Below are positions 37,358 through 49,013 of a DNA stretch of 64,000 nucleotides, in pieces (the stretch's first letter is position 1; each line of letters starts with the position of its first letter). The notes beneath the pieces were generated by a model. It was not told the origin of the DNA. It searched no databases and was given only the letters and a program-made list of their open reading frames with translations. The stretch lies in contig CACVBU010000738.1 in the NCBI GenBank assembly GCA_902728285.1, positions 124,001 to 188,000 of the forward strand, written 5' to 3'. The DNA is from Clytia hemisphaerica. Taxonomy: Eukaryota; Cnidaria; Hydrozoa; Leptothecata; Clytiidae. The position numbers and the translations under genes were made by a program.

Positions 37358-38091
37358 TTGTCAAACAATTTTTCATATGCATAAAGTCAAGATTAAGTCA
37401 TTTTTCCTATCGGAAAAACCCCAAAAAACTAGAATTTGACCCCTGTGTATTATTAAAAATAGAAAAACAGAGGTCAAATTCCTTCCAGACTTTTTCAGGT
37501 GTTTCCGCAGTGGTTTTTCCAAGCACTCAAATGCCTCCGTTAGACGGAGGCATTAAACTCAATTCAAATTGAGTTTCAGAAACTCAATTTGAAAGAAAAT
37601 TTTCAGAAAAGAAGTAAAAGATCAAATTTCACCATAATAAAATACTTTCTCACTCTTTCTTCCCCTTATTTAAGCCCATTAAAAGGATAAATGAATAAAA
37701 CTTGTAGTAAAAGTTATTCAGTTATCACAGCTGCAGTTGATTCTTTCAGCTTTTAAGAGCTGGATAGTGAGACCTTTTGAGTTTCTTTTGAAAAACTTTT
37801 TTGAAGGTAAAGAACTTAGTTCTATAATGCTAAAAGTGCAAAATACATAAAAATACATCCATTCTTCTTCTTTATTTTTGTAACTTTTTCTAATCTAGTA
37901 GAGTTTTTTTATCATTTGGGCAGTTCTGTACCATTTGTTACACCATTTTATACAGTTTTATTAAATTTGTTAAAAGAGTTGAGAGGACTTTTCAGTAATT
38001 CATTCATTTTGTTCATTGCTAAATTCTAGAAATTCATTCACTTTTAACCGTTTTAAAGTGCCAGTTAAGGCCAAATTATGCTCAGCTTTAA

Positions 38092-38123
<32 letters not shown>

Positions 38124-38311
38124 AGCCCTGGACCCAGCCTTTATTATCCAGCCTTTGGCTGGATATAACGGCTTACGCCTTTGATGAAAACTCAATTTGC
38201 AAGTACAAACGGAGGCATTGCTTAGTGCTTGGAAAAACCCCTGTTTCCGATAGGAAAAATGATATAATCTTGAATTACGCGTATGAGAATGCCGAAAAAC
38301 TGATTGACGAC
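37358..38311. mobile_element. inverted-repeat element, TTTTTCCTATCGG arms
   Basis: Left TCATTTTTCCTATCGGAAA and CCAAGCACTCAAATGCCTCCG face right CGGAGGCATTGCTTAGTGCTTGG and TTTCCGATAGGAAAAATGA; the outer parts GTTGTCAAACAATTTTTC and GAAAAACTGATTGACGAC also match. Inside are self-complementary words (ATGCCTCCGTTAGACGGAGG; CTCAATTCAAATTGAG). Non-coding. Confidence 0.6.
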
Positions 38312-38842
38312 CAAACACACACCTATTTGTGGCCAAAATTTAAGTTTATATAACAGCGTTTTATCCATACCAATGGGTCTAAACGTGGTCTAAAACTGAA
38401 TTTATCCAGAGAATATGAGCGTGAAAACTAAAATTTCTAGGCATAATGGCGTGAAATCGAAGAAAATTGGCGTGATCGTGAAAATCAAATTTTACAGGCG
38501 TGATGGCGCGAAATCGAAAAAAATTGGATCACTTGATGGCGTGAATTTTGGGTCCGCTGAGGGGGGCCCATCATCCAGGCTACAGTATAAATTGTCATAA
38601 ATTTTATTTGTTCTAACCTAAGACTAGATAAGTACTTACAGTAAGTTGGTCTAACAGTATAGACTTAAACTCGTATATCAAGATTACGCGATTTCGAGTA
38701 CAGGCCAATTTTACTTTTGTTTTGAGTGGTTTCATTTTCGATTTCAAGCCAACATCTTAGCAACGGGGTGCTCGCCCATAGTTACAGGGGTTTGTGCAAA
38801 AAACTAAACATAGAAAATTTTCCAAATCCCCCATTTCGATTA

Positions 38843-39310
38843 AGGGGGGGGGGGCTTCAGAGAATCCGGTATTGACTGGTATTCCGGTATCGGGCCTTTT
38901 TTCTTCCGGTATTCCGGTAATGGACAGAAAAATTACCGGTATTCCAGTATTTGAAATGCATGTCGGTACCGGTATTTCCACTAAATTTTACCGGTACTTT
39001 GGTAAAGGACGAGAAAATTACTGTGTATGTTATTACTAATCATTGTCAAAATTGCTGTTCACGAAAAATACATCGTGCTATATAATATTGTTGTCATCTT
39101 TATGTACAATATTCAATGAACTTTCCACTAAAAAATCCCAAGCATTTCCGTTCCAGTATCGCCAATTTTTTTTACCGGTACGCCGGTATTTGTCGCATTC
39201 GACTGGGTTTTTGCCGGTACCGGTATTTGAGGATTTTTTGACCGGTATTCCGGTATTTGGCGAGAAAATTACCGGTATTCCGGTATTTTGTATCCTCGGA
39301 AGCCCCCCAC
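38843..39310. mobile_element. ACCGGTATTCCGGTAT palindrome-rich element, TSD GATTA
   Basis: G-rich left end (AGGGGGGGGGGGCTTC) faces GAAGCCCCCCAC on the right; GATTA lies on both sides (38,838-38,842; 39,311-39,315), and the empty site TTTCGATTAATGC is preserved in X copy 1. The interior is built from TTACCGGTATTCCGGTAT and variants, which are nearly self-complementary, so both strands show similar open frames full of TGIPV. Confidence 0.8.
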
Positions 39311-39840
39311 GATTAATGCAATGAAAAATGAAACTTTTCTTTGTTTCACTTTTTTGCACCTATTCTTCAAAATGAAAATATTTAAGATTTTAAGTTCTTC
39401 TTTTATTCAATGATTTTTTACGGCACTTTTTTGACAATCTAACTCTCCCATCAAATTCCCGCTTTCTTCAGTAAATTGAAGATGAGAAAAAACCTAAGCC
39501 ACGGAACATGGATTAAAACAAATATTATTATGAAGGGTGGGATTTTACAGCCGCCCGTCGCGCAGGGCACTGAAAGGCCACGGGTGCCAAAAAGAAGGGC
39601 CGTTTGAAATGCGCAACCACATTGGTGGAAATTATATCATAATTGATAAACAGCTGGGAAGCAATCAGTAGAAGAGACCACTTTCGTTTTTGTTGCAGAT
39701 TTCTATAAAAACTTCTCTTGGGGATTACTTGTCAATGTACACATGTGTGTCGTGTCAAATTGTCAGCATTGCATTGTTGTAAAGGAAAAAATAAAAGAGG
39801 TATGGACAGCCTAGTTTCTAATCCTGATATAGGAGTTTAG

Positions 39841-40730
39841 CAGGCTTCGGCATAAGAAAAAAGAAGGCGTGTGATCGTCGCACGCCTACATAGTAATTTT
39901 TAGTAATTTAGGTGTGCGAATCATGGCGCGCCTCATTTTCTTTAGACGTGCGATCGCGTGCGATCGTTTTTTTCTTTTATTTTATAAACATCATTAACAA
40001 TGATGAGGCACAAACTTTTGAACAATTCCTAAGAATGATCTTTCTTTTATCTACATAAAAACTAGACAACAGGAAAGAAGAAAGTGTATATTCAATCTTC
40101 ATATTTGAAAAACAAAAACAGAAACCAAAAGAGCACTGAATAATCAAGAAGGAGAATACTTTACTTTAGGAAAAGAAATGAGAAGAAGAATCATGCAGCA
40201 AAAGTAACTTTTAAGAAGAGCTAGTTTATTGTCATAAACCAACGACCTCATAAATATAGCATGCGAGAGGGAAGGAAAAATATTTTAGAGAGGAAAAATC
40301 ATACAGCAAAAGTGATTTTTTTAAAAAGGTTTTAGAGAGATGAAAAATCGTGCAGCAAAAGTTATTTTTGAGAAAGGCTTGTTTATTGAAGACCAAAGCA
40401 TAGTATGAGAGAAAGAGGAGAGAGAAGATGGGTATCCATTAGAGTAACTTTTTTATAAGAAATTTTGTATACATATAGCAGTTTGAAAGAGTAAAGGAAA
40501 GTTTATCTTTCATCTATTTGGTTCTTATGATTAAAGTAGAAAATGATATTTGATCTTCTTTCAACAAGCAGAAAAAATATTTCTAGAATTAATTTTTGCA
40601 TGTGCGATTGATCGCATGCCTCGCTAGGTTTTCATGATTTATGGCGTGTGATAAATTGCACGCCTAAAAGGCTTTAAGGCGTGTGCGGAGGCGTGCACGT
40701 GCGATCGCACGCCTAATATGCCGAAGCCTG
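39841..40730. mobile_element. TIR element with GTGCGATCGCAC palindromes, TSD GTTTAG
   Basis: CAGGCTTCGGCATAAG at the left faces TATGCCGAAGCCTG; GTTTAG flanks both (39,835-39,840; 40,731-40,736) within element X. Subterminal regions hold many GGCGTGYGATCGCACGCC-like words. The interior contains repeated GTGCAGCAAAAGTTATTTTT-like blocks. Non-coding. Confidence 0.8.
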
Positions 40731-41186
40731 GTTTAGACTGTCTAATTTCGACACCCTTTTTTAGAGATAGGAATAATATGAAAGTTGGAAGCGGTTATTG
40801 AAAAAGAATTTTTCTTCTCTTACCACCAAGCAGTGAGGATCTTATCGCGATTCTCAGATATACCGAAAACAACAGCTTTTTGCTGATTTGTGCCTCGATT
40901 GCCCAAAACTCGTAACCTTTTTAGCTTGAGGGGAAAAAAATTAGAGTTTTTGGGTTTGCCAAAAAAACGCCTAGTCAAAATTTTTTCATCTTCGCAGGAT
41001 CCATTCCCAACCTCAAAATACGTCTTTTTGTCTAGGGGTTTTTTTGGCAAGTTCTTCCTTCGAAGAAAATCGATCACTTTCGTTTTCCACTGTAGATTGC
41101 GAGAGAAAAAAATTAGGGCCCGCGCTCTCTAGGCGGGCGGCCTAGACTCACTTTTGTTTTGTATAATTTTATAATGATGTATAAGG

Positions 41187-42574
41187 CCAGACGGTGTCAA
41201 TCGAACAACTTCGAACAGAAATTGCAATCGAACCAATCGAACGCAATTGAACGCGATCGAATGATTGCGATTCGATTGCCGAACGCAATCGAATCTCAAT
41301 CGAACGGCCGATTCTTGGGTAATATTCGATTGTGTTCGATTGCGTTCAAGTAACGTTCGATTGGTTCGATTGATAGTCAACCTATGTTTAATTGGTTCGA
41401 TTGATTGTAAATTACCTTTGATTGATCTTCGATTATGATTATTTTCAATAAGTTTGATTGCGACAAGGGGGGTCAGGATCCAGATACCAAACCCAGGGCC
41501 GGGGGGTGGTGTCAATTTTTGTTTCCAAATTTCAAAAAGTCAAGTTGGTATCGATACCAAAATGAGGGGGTGGGCTGAAAAGGTGACACTTATTTTTTTT
41601 GATTTTTGAAAAAAGTCATACCCTTAGAGAGACTTTATTACAACTTTTTCTCTGGAAATCAAAAAATTTCCTAAAATTCCTGAATTTTCCAACCCTTAGA
41701 GAGACTAATTTAAAACTTTCTGGTTTTTCCAACCCTTAGAGAGACTTTGAAAGGTGAAAAAACCGACCCTTACCGTCCGCACTTACCCATTTTTGCCTAA
41801 GTACCCCCCCCCGGCGCTCATCATATAGGATAATGTTACAAAGACTCTAGGCGTGCCTAATACAATGAAATTTTTATCTAGTCTAGTTTATCAACTTGTT
41901 TTATGAATTTTATACATTTTGCCAATTTAGTTCAAAAAACTTAATTTATGTTGTGTTAGAATGAGAAAAACTTGTTTTCATTTTCAGGAGTCTAAAGTGT
42001 GGTACATAATATAAGTGAATCATAAGAGGAATGTTCTTTGAATAAAAACATCCACAGATTCTGTTTAGCGTCCCTTGTATGCAGTATTTATGCATATAAC
42101 TTTTTGCATTTTTACTGATTGCCAATTTAGGGGGGGGGTGTGGGTCCCCCTTTTTCAGAAAAATAGGGATTTTTAAGTTTGTATTGATACCAATTTAGGG
42201 GGTGGTGGTCTCTACTACTTTCAAATCTCGAAAAGTCAGGTTTTTGGGCCCTGGGTTGGTATCCTGGACCCTGACCCCCCCCTGATTGCGATTAAATTAA
42301 ATTTGATCACTCCTTTAAAGCTCTTTTTAGCGTGGACGGCCGAGTGCGTAAGTAACCGTACTAGAATGAATAAAATAGAATACAATTGAATCAATCGAAC
42401 GCAATCGAACATAATCTAATACAATTGAACGTAATCGAAGCAATCGAATGGCAAATTCTGGGTAATATTCGATTGCGATTCGATTGCGTTCGACAATCGA
42501 ATCGCAATTATTCGATTGTGTTCGATTGCGTTCAATTGATTCGGCGTTCGATTCGTTCGATTGACACCGTCTGG
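41187..42574. mobile_element. TIR element with CAATCGAACG arrays, TSD ATAAGG
   Basis: CCAGACGGTGTCAATCGAAC at the left is inverted at the right end (TTCGATTGACACCGTCTGG); ATAAGG flanks both (41,181-41,186; 42,575-42,580). Each arm is about 200 bp of AATCGAACGCAATCGAAC-type words. An insertion (41,464-42,282) separates the arms. Element O at 2-5.5 kb is related. Confidence 0.8.
41464..42282. mobile_element. G-rich-ended MITE nested in the CAATCGAA element, TSD TGATTGCGA
   Basis: GGGGGGTCAGGATCCAG..ACCAAACCCAGGGCC on the left faces GGGCCCTGGGTTGGTATCC..CCCTGACCCCCC on the right. TGATTGCGA (9 bp) flanks both (41,455-41,463; 42,283-42,291), suggesting a MULE-type element. It has an internal AACCCTTAGAGAGACT word three times. 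Confidence 0.75.
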
Positions 42575-43086
42575 ATAAGGTAGCGTAATTCATGCAAAAA
42601 TAATGATAATCTTTTTGTTTTTATTTTCAGGTATGCCGCCAAACATTGACGTCATCGTGTATGAATTTAGCATGAACAATAGGACCGACAGACTCGACAA
42701 AAGGAACAAACAATAAGACGACCCGAGAATCTTACGATGAGGGCGTTTTGTCTCCGCCTGATTTCACGCCAACAGAAGACGCTGTTTAAAAAGCGGGGGT
42801 AAAAATAGTAAGTAATAGCTTTTGTAAGTGTTTATTTTGCGAAATATATAACCATTTCCTGATATGGTCTACAAATTAGCATTTTTAGAATTTTGATAAT
42901 TGAAATTTAAATATATAATGAAGAAAAAAACAAAACATTTCAATTTTTTTTATACGTTCAACCCCCGGAAAAATTATGTATTACCTATTATATAACTTTA
43001 CATTTCCCGACTCCCTAACTCCCAGAGGAATTCCGATTATGAACCCGATTGGTTAGTTTCGGAACATCTTCATAATGGCAGATAAT

Positions 43087-43232
43087 TTTAGAAGTGTCTA
43101 GTGGAAAAGTTGTGTGAATTTGTTGATATCAGTATTAATTTTGTTGGTTGATGGCTTATTGAATCTGGCAAGAAAAAAGTAAACAGGTATAGCTTTTTCT
43201 AACCAAGGATCTGAAGGATTCGAGCCACACTA
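43087..43232. repeat. fragment of element Y, reversed
   Basis: Reverse complement reads AGTGTGGCTCGAATCC, then CCTTGGTTAGAAAAAGCTAT, like the left part of Y at 3,413-3,560. Confidence 0.55.
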
Positions 43233-44325
43233 AGCAAAGAAAAATAGTTTCGACCTTCTCTTATTTTCAGCTCTAGAAAAGGGTGTTGAATTTAGACGGG
43301 GGATGTCGACATTAGACAAAGTTACAGTATATCTTAGGGGTTGTCGGCAAACGACTTTCCTTTTTTTTAACGGCCTGAGGCCGTTGAGGTTCAGACACAA
43401 GTGTTTCAACCGGTATTCCAACGAAGCTATATTTTGGTTTGTACAGAAATTTCGCCCGCTCAAATCTAAACAACAAAATGGTCAATCTCACTAAAGCAAA
43501 ACATTGCGGCCACGGCATTTCCCTGGATAAAAATTCTGGTCACGTGACCATCAGTGATTTTAGACCAATGAAAACGCTTTATTTCCCCGGATTAAAGTTG
43601 TGTCTACACTAACACGCGGGAAATGGCTAGAAAACGAGAGAAAAAACCGGGGGTCAAATTAAATTTTTCTTCCTTCTTGCGGCAAATATAAAAGACTTTA
43701 AGAGGCCATTTATTTAAGAAAGGGGTGTTATATTATTCATAAATTATGTAAGTAAGTGATATTTTAAGTAACAAGCTCATTAACAATTTTATTTTGAAGT
43801 TTGTTTTTAAAAACAGAACCCCCGTGCTATAAGATAATCTCATTTTCTTAACTTATGGACCCAATTGGAAGTCTTTGTAATACAGATCATTTGGCAGTGT
43901 AGCTGCAGCCTATACAAGAATTGGAATCAGTGACCCCGCAGAGAAGTTTTTAGTTGGCAGACACTGACTTTAGGTTGATTTGGAAATCGTTTTATTTTGA
44001 AATGTAATCTTCACTTTAGATGAATACTTTTATTTATTTGGATTCATGAAAGGTTCAAGGTTTGTTTACTTTTTATTTCAAATTATTTCATTGATTTATT
44101 GAGCTGCAATAGCTGAATGAAAAACAAAGATTTTTGATACTTATTATCGTGGGCTTGGCCGCCATTTTGAATTTCTTTTTTTTTTCTCCTGTACTCGGCA
44201 ATTTAGAGGTTGTTTGTAATATGCGATTTGGCTTACGCGTAACACTTGTGCAGACCCCCTCCCCCCTACGTCTTAGCGGCCAAAAAAATTCTTCAAAAGT
44301 AAATACTTTCACTGGTCAGTCGGGT

Positions 44326-44914
44326 GTTTAAGATAAAAACTGCAATTATTGCTCTTTTCGGAAATTATTGCCGAAAACGGCAATTTTTTTAACGATGAAA
44401 TGCTGAATCAGCAGAAAAATAAAAAAGTAAATAAATGGAAAATTGCCGTTTTCGGCAATTATTGCCGTTTTTGCAAATAAAAGTTGATTTTATTATTGAA
44501 CACGTGGTATTTGACATCCTCGCGATAAGTAGGCCCACTATGCCTCGTTTAGTTTTGTTTTCAACTGGTTTTTGTTGGAAATGCAGATAGCAAAATCGAG
44601 TCATATGTAAACAAATTTACAACGGGGGTTTTTTTATCTCTTTCTGGCTGTGTTTCGGCATCGATGCAGGATCTTTTAACTTATTATTTTAGAACTTTTC
44701 ATGTTATTGAGCAACGAAAAATTGAAAAAATCACTTTTAAAAATCCGAAAAACCTTTTTCTCGATGCAATTTTACTATTTTCAAACACCTCTGACATCTT
44801 TGCCCTTAAAAGGACAACACATTTTGCTGATTCAGCATTTCATCGTTAAAAAAATTGCCGTTTTCGGCAATAATTTCCGAAAAGAGCAATAATTGCAGTT
44901 TTTATCTTAAACAC
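44326..44914. mobile_element. inverted-repeat element 'W' nested in Z
   Basis: About 80 bases at each side are inverted copies: AAGATAAAAACTGCAATTAT, GCCGAAAACGGCAATTTTTT and ATGAAATGCTGAATCAGCA on the left, and their reverse complement on the right. GCCGTTTTCGGCAAT words repeat in both arms. A single-sided copy lies at 1,420-1,830. Confidence 0.7.
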
Positions 44915-45071
44915 AAGTGCGGCTAAATCCTGACAATGCGGATCTATTTTCCACTTCCTATCTCTCGATCTCCTTTTCTATTTTCTAGTTTCTGAGACTT
45001 AGTTTCTCATTTCTGACTGAGTATTCATACCTGTCAATCATTTGTTCATCAATTTCGACCAGTCTAATTTT

Positions 45072-45156
45072 CGCACCGAGTGGGATTCGAACCACCACCA
45101 AAGAAAGACCTTCGGATCCGGAAGCCAGCGCTCTATCCCTTGAGCCATCGCCGCAC
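45072..45156 (-). repeat. tRNA-like sequence (SINE head or tRNA pseudogene)
   Basis: Reading on minus: TGGCTCAAGGGATAGAGC resembles an A box and D arm, and GGTTCGAATCC (45,083-45,093) is an exact B box. CTTCCGGATCCGAAG stands where the anticodon arm would be, but its loop lacks the invariant T33 and the T stem pairs poorly, so I do not call a functional tRNA. It lies inside element Z. Confidence 0.45.
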
Positions 45157-45801
45157 AGCAAAACCACGCAATTCATAACATTTTATACCAAACTGGCAAA
45201 ATACGGGGGTAATGTTATTATAATATGGGTAAAAGTACCCCTTTTTTAACCTGACTGAAATTCGAGCCGTTACTAGCAACCCTGCGGGGCCCAAGGCGCC
45301 GAGTATGCACCCGGCACAGTGACAAGCCGTTACTAGAAACCCTGGCCCTACATCGAAGACGCCAAAAAATAAAAATTTAAAGTTTCCGCATTGTCAGGAT
45401 ATAGCCGCTTCACTTAAACACCCGACTGCTGGTTCATGGCTGCCATGTTCTTTCGATTCGTAATCCTCAAAGTTCTTCTTTTTGCACGGAATAAACATGT
45501 GGTTTTGAGCCGTGACCTTTAAATTTTGAAACTTCAAGCCCCGTGGCAAGTCATGTGACCAGTCATTTTTCTCGTCAAAGCATTAATTGGTGATCGGGAA
45601 TAAGGTGAATGTCGTGTGGTTTTTTTGGTCTTAGCCTTTCTTCACATGTTTCTACTTTTTGGACTGATGAAATTTGTAAGTGAGACTTTCCCTGGCCTTT
45701 TTTTAAAACTTTTTTATCGGCATTGCAGTGAACCCCCCCCCCTCCCACCCCTTACGGCCAGAAGCCGTTAAAAAAAAGGAAAATCGTTTCTTGACGGCCC
45801 C

Positions 45802-47040
45802 TTAGATAGCTGTATTTGTGAAATTCAAAAATTAGTTTCTATCTAAAGGCAGTTAATCCTGACTGACCTGGAACGTCATTGAAGGCAACGTCCCAAGTTT
45901 TAATTATGAATGACAAAGGAAAAAAAAAAAGGAGACATTTTTCCTGTGGTGCCACGAAAGCCAGAGATTGGGGAGAATTTGCAATCTAAAAGCTGTCAAT
46001 ATTAAACACAAAAATATCTGGAGGGGAAGTCTTTCCCAAGGCAAGAGGGCCCTCAATTGTTCAACACCCTTCCCCAGACCAATCAATCTAAGAGATTTGA
46101 CAAACAACAGCCCCCCACCAAAGCAAACAAAGAAGTATTCAAAAAACACTTAGACATCTTCCTCACAACTGTTCTGGAAGAACCACTGCTTGCCCACTAT
46201 TTCACCCTTAGGCAAGCTGACCCCAACAGCCTCAAAGGAAATGTCGAATGTCGAAGCATCGGAATCAACGAGATGGATGAGAAATAGGTAGGTACTAGCT
46301 TAGGTTAACAGTTGGGCTCCATCAAAATATACTATGCTTTCAAAATTAAATAATATCATAGTCACTGACCTTTATATATCTTAGTTACCTATGACTATCC
46401 CGTAAGATAAGTGAGTGATATATAATGTATGTTTCTGCTGAACCCGACTGATTTTATGCTTCCTTTTATGCACCGACATCGACGTTATCTGATAATCTGA
46501 TGGCGGATTGGCGGATGGCGGCCGCCCACGCCGCGCTAAAGCTAAAGCTCCCACACTTTCAAAACTTATTTATTCGCCTGCATATCATTAAAAATTTACA
46601 TATTTAAGTTTGTATAAATTAGGGGAGGGGATGCAGGCCAGGAGTCCATCCAATAGACGTTTCCGTCTAATCATATGGAATGGCTACCTGGACGCAGATT
46701 TTTTTTCTGTGGGGTTGATATAACTATTAGAAGTAACAATATTTCAATATTCCAAATAACAAAGTAAAAAAAAAACTCAACGTAACTATCGACAAAAAAA
46801 ATATAGTTATATAAGTAATCTTTTGTTTTAATAAATCAAATTAGAGTATTTTTATATCTATATGGACTTTCATTTTTCTGGTATGCAAGAGGTCAATTTT
46901 GAAGGAACTCGCTTATCTTTTTTTTGATCATATATCCAGATAATGGTTGTAGATCGATTTTAGTATGTAATATTAGCTGGTTCCAGTTTAAAAGAGATTG
47001 GTACTTAATCGATTTCAATCCATAGTTTAATGTTTTGGCT
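45802..47040. other. no host gene; LINE debris
   Basis: Contains the plus-strand LINE tail fragment and the probable 3' UTR of the minus-strand LINE (down to roughly 46,690, where its sequence ends in an A-rich run). The part around 46,500-46,560 is GC-rich. Nothing else recognised. Confidence 0.4.
46057..46287 (+). pseudogene. LINE ORF2 C-terminal tail fragment
   Basis: The frame has FNTLPQ followed by KANKEVFKKHLDIFLTTVLE EPLL, the F.(S/T)LP...FK..LD.FL..(V/I).(D/E)EP pattern that ends reverse-transcriptase ORFs of many non-LTR elements. No polymerase domain precedes it in this orientation, so it is an isolated 3' fragment. Confidence 0.5.
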
Positions 47041-47547
47041 TTTGGGCGCTCCAAAAGTTTCAGTTCGTTATTTCTAGTAAGATAATATGAGACAGAGTTT
47101 TGAAGTTTAAAATGTTCGTAACAGCTTCAGGAGAAAGATTAGTGAGAGTTTGATGTACGAGTCGGATATTGAACTTTGTTACAGTATGTGGCAAAGTTGG
47201 AATATCCAGGTTAATGAAAAGAGGAGCAGATTCTGCATTAAAATCTGAAAAAGTCAAGATGCGCACGCATCTTTTTTGAAGTTTGCCTATTCTAGAGTTT
47301 TGAGTGAGACTTTGCCCCCATACGATTATTGCGTATGACAAATGAGAGTGAAAAATAGCATAGTATAAAGTTTTAAGAATGGTCTGTGGAACAAAGTGAC
47401 GCAGTTTGGATAAAATGCCATTTGACCTTCTAAGTTTTGCGGATAAATGATCAAAATGGAAATTCCACGCTAGACATTCATCGAGAAAAAGACCAAGATA
47501 TTTGACACATTTCGAAAATTTCAAGACATGCCCATCAAGATTGAGAT

Positions 47548-48999
47548 TCATTGTATATGGTACAGTTTATTTTTACTTCTAAACAGGATAACCTCAGTTT
47601 TTGTAGCATTAAGAGAGATTTTGTTGGCACGAAGCCAAGAGGAGAGTCTGATTAAGTCAGAATTCACTTTCGTCTCAAGTGAATTTAGATTCGAATCGGA
47701 AGAGAGAAGACAGGTGTCGTCAGCAAAGAGGTTTGTTTCGCTATTCAGAATGGCTTCAGGAATGTCATTTATATATATTAGAAAAAGTAGAGGCCCTAGG
47801 ACAGAGCCCTGGGGGACTCCGTGTCTGATAGATCGTTTTGAGGAATCATGCCCAGAAATTGAAACATATTGTTTCCTCTCAGTCAGGTAAGATCGAAACC
47901 AGAGGTTCGCAACGCCACGTATGCCATAGTGATGAAGTTTTGATAGAAGAATTTCATGATCTACTGTATCGAAAGCTTTTTGAAGATCAATGAATACCCC
48001 GCAAGAATACAACCCTTTGTCAATATTTGACCGAATTTTTTCTGTTAGATTTATTAATGCGTGAGAAGTAGAGTGTTTATTACGGAATCCAAATTGGTTT
48101 TTGAAGATGCTGTTGTTAATGTTAAGAAAATTTACAACTCTGAATTTAATTAATTTTTCAAAAATTTTATCAATATTAGAGAGGAGCGAAATTGGTCTAA
48201 AGTTGTTAGGATCGTATGGGGAGCCTTTATTTTTATACACGGGTATTACTTTTGCTACTTTAAGAGTTGTTATGAACTTGCCTGTCTGTATTGATAAATT
48301 GAAAATTTTAGCAAGGAGTTGAGCTATCTCACCAAGAACCGATTTTAAGATTTTTGGTGGAATGCTGAATGGTCCATTTGCCTTAGGTTTAAGAGCATTG
48401 ATAATTTTTACGATTTCCTCAGCTTGTATCTCCTCGAAAAACAGAGAATTTATTGGTGAATTTACAAGAGTTTGATGAAAGTTCGCTTCCTCATTATTAA
48501 CATTTATAGTTTGACGTATTTTATCGGCTATTGAAGTAAAATATTTATTCAATTCCTCGCTTGTTACTTTAGGATCAGATGTTACTTGTCCGTCAATATT
48601 TAGAGATATTGTTGTGCTACTACGGCATTTTTTACTTTCGATCAATTCGTATACGCCTTTCCAGATATTTTTACTGTTCTTTATATTTGTTTGAAAGTAC
48701 TTTTTATAATGGTTATTCTTACTTCTTCTACAGAGCTTAACAATTTGATTTCTGTAGAATTTATATCTGATGTGGAGTTGGTGTTTAATAGTATTGTCCT
48801 TCTCTCGCGCGTAAGCCTTTAAGAGTTGATCTCGTTTAGCAATAGAGGTTTTAATGCCTTTAGTTATCCAAGATTTAGCTCCCTTTTTAATTTGCTTATT
48901 GGTGAGTTTTTGCAGAGGTGCGTGTATATCTATTAGGGTATTCATTCGATCAAAAAAGCTGTTAAAAAGAAGATCTAGATTATCCGAGTCAGAATGCAA
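47548..48999 (-). CDS. reverse transcriptase segment of the LINE
   Basis: The longest intact frame of the window, 483 codons. It holds fingers, palm and part of the thumb of the RT, including the FADDTCLL palm box where two adjacent aspartates bind metal. The initiator shown is not natural: the real frame continues from the endonuclease segment (49,014-49,478) across a frameshift, and the thumb continues in another frame at 47,060-47,551. Confidence 0.88.
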   Translation of the reverse strand: MHSDSDNLDLLFNSFFDRMNTLIDIHAPLQKLTNKQIKKGAKSWITKGIKTSIAKRDQLLKAYAREKDNTIKHQLHIRYKFYRNQIVKLCRRSKNNHYKKYFQTNIKNSKNIWKGVYELIESKKCRSSTTISLNIDGQVTSDPKVTSEELNKYFTSIADKIRQTINVNNEEANFHQTLVNSPINSLFFEEIQAEEIVKIINALKPKANGPFSIPPKILKSVLGEIAQLLAKIFNLSIQTGKFITTLKVAKVIPVYKNKGSPYDPNNFRPISLLSNIDKIFEKLIKFRVVNFLNINNSIFKNQFGFRNKHSTSHALINLTEKIRSNIDKGLYSCGVFIDLQKAFDTVDHEILLSKLHHYGIRGVANLWFRSYLTERKQYVSISGHDSSKRSIRHGVPQGSVLGPLLFLIYINDIPEAILNSETNLFADDTCLLSSDSNLNSLETKVNSDLIRLSSWLRANKISLNATKTEVILFRSKNKLYHIQ

Positions 49000-49013
49000 G
49001 ATGTCATTCCAAT

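Larger units (their letters stand above)
38655..40740. mobile_element. TIR element X copy 2, TSD TCTAA
   Basis: Left CAGTATAGACTTAAACTCGT; right end (reverse) CAGTCTAAAC, then TCCTATATCAGG past the nested insert. TCTAA flanks both sides (38,650-38,654; 40,741-40,745). The interior is the reverse complement of copy 1 at 3,102-4,653. It is lengthened by two nested elements (38,843-39,310 and 39,841-40,730). Confidence 0.8.
44317..45428. mobile_element. TIR element 'Z', TSD CTGGT
   Basis: A perfect 16-bp end, CAGTCGGGTGTTTAAG, occurs in both orientations; CTGGT flanks both sides (44,312-44,316; 45,429-45,433). Inner matching arms are GCATTGTCAGGATATAGCCGC and GCGGCTAAATCCTGACAATGC. The CAGT start and 5-bp duplication group it with X and Y. 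Confidence 0.8.
43337..45801. mobile_element. PIF/Harbinger-type element, TSD TTA
   Basis: GGGGTTGTCGGCAAACGACT on the left, and in reverse GGGGCCGTCAAGAAACGATT on the right, followed inward by TTTCCTTTTTTTTAACGGC on both arms. TTA lies outside each end (43,334-43,336; 45,802-45,804). No transposase frame; much of its length is the nested element Z. Confidence 0.72.

Noticed and set aside
38794-39359. Open frames rich in TGIPV on both strands
   Set aside because: Produced by the CCGGTATTCCGGTAT repeat in either orientation.
41195-42565. A CRISPR-like array of CAATCGAAC words
   Set aside because: No regular spacers; the words are degenerate, occur in both orientations, and lie in a eukaryotic TIR element.
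45072-45156. A functional tRNA gene
   Set aside because: The anticodon loop lacks T33 and the T stem pairs badly.
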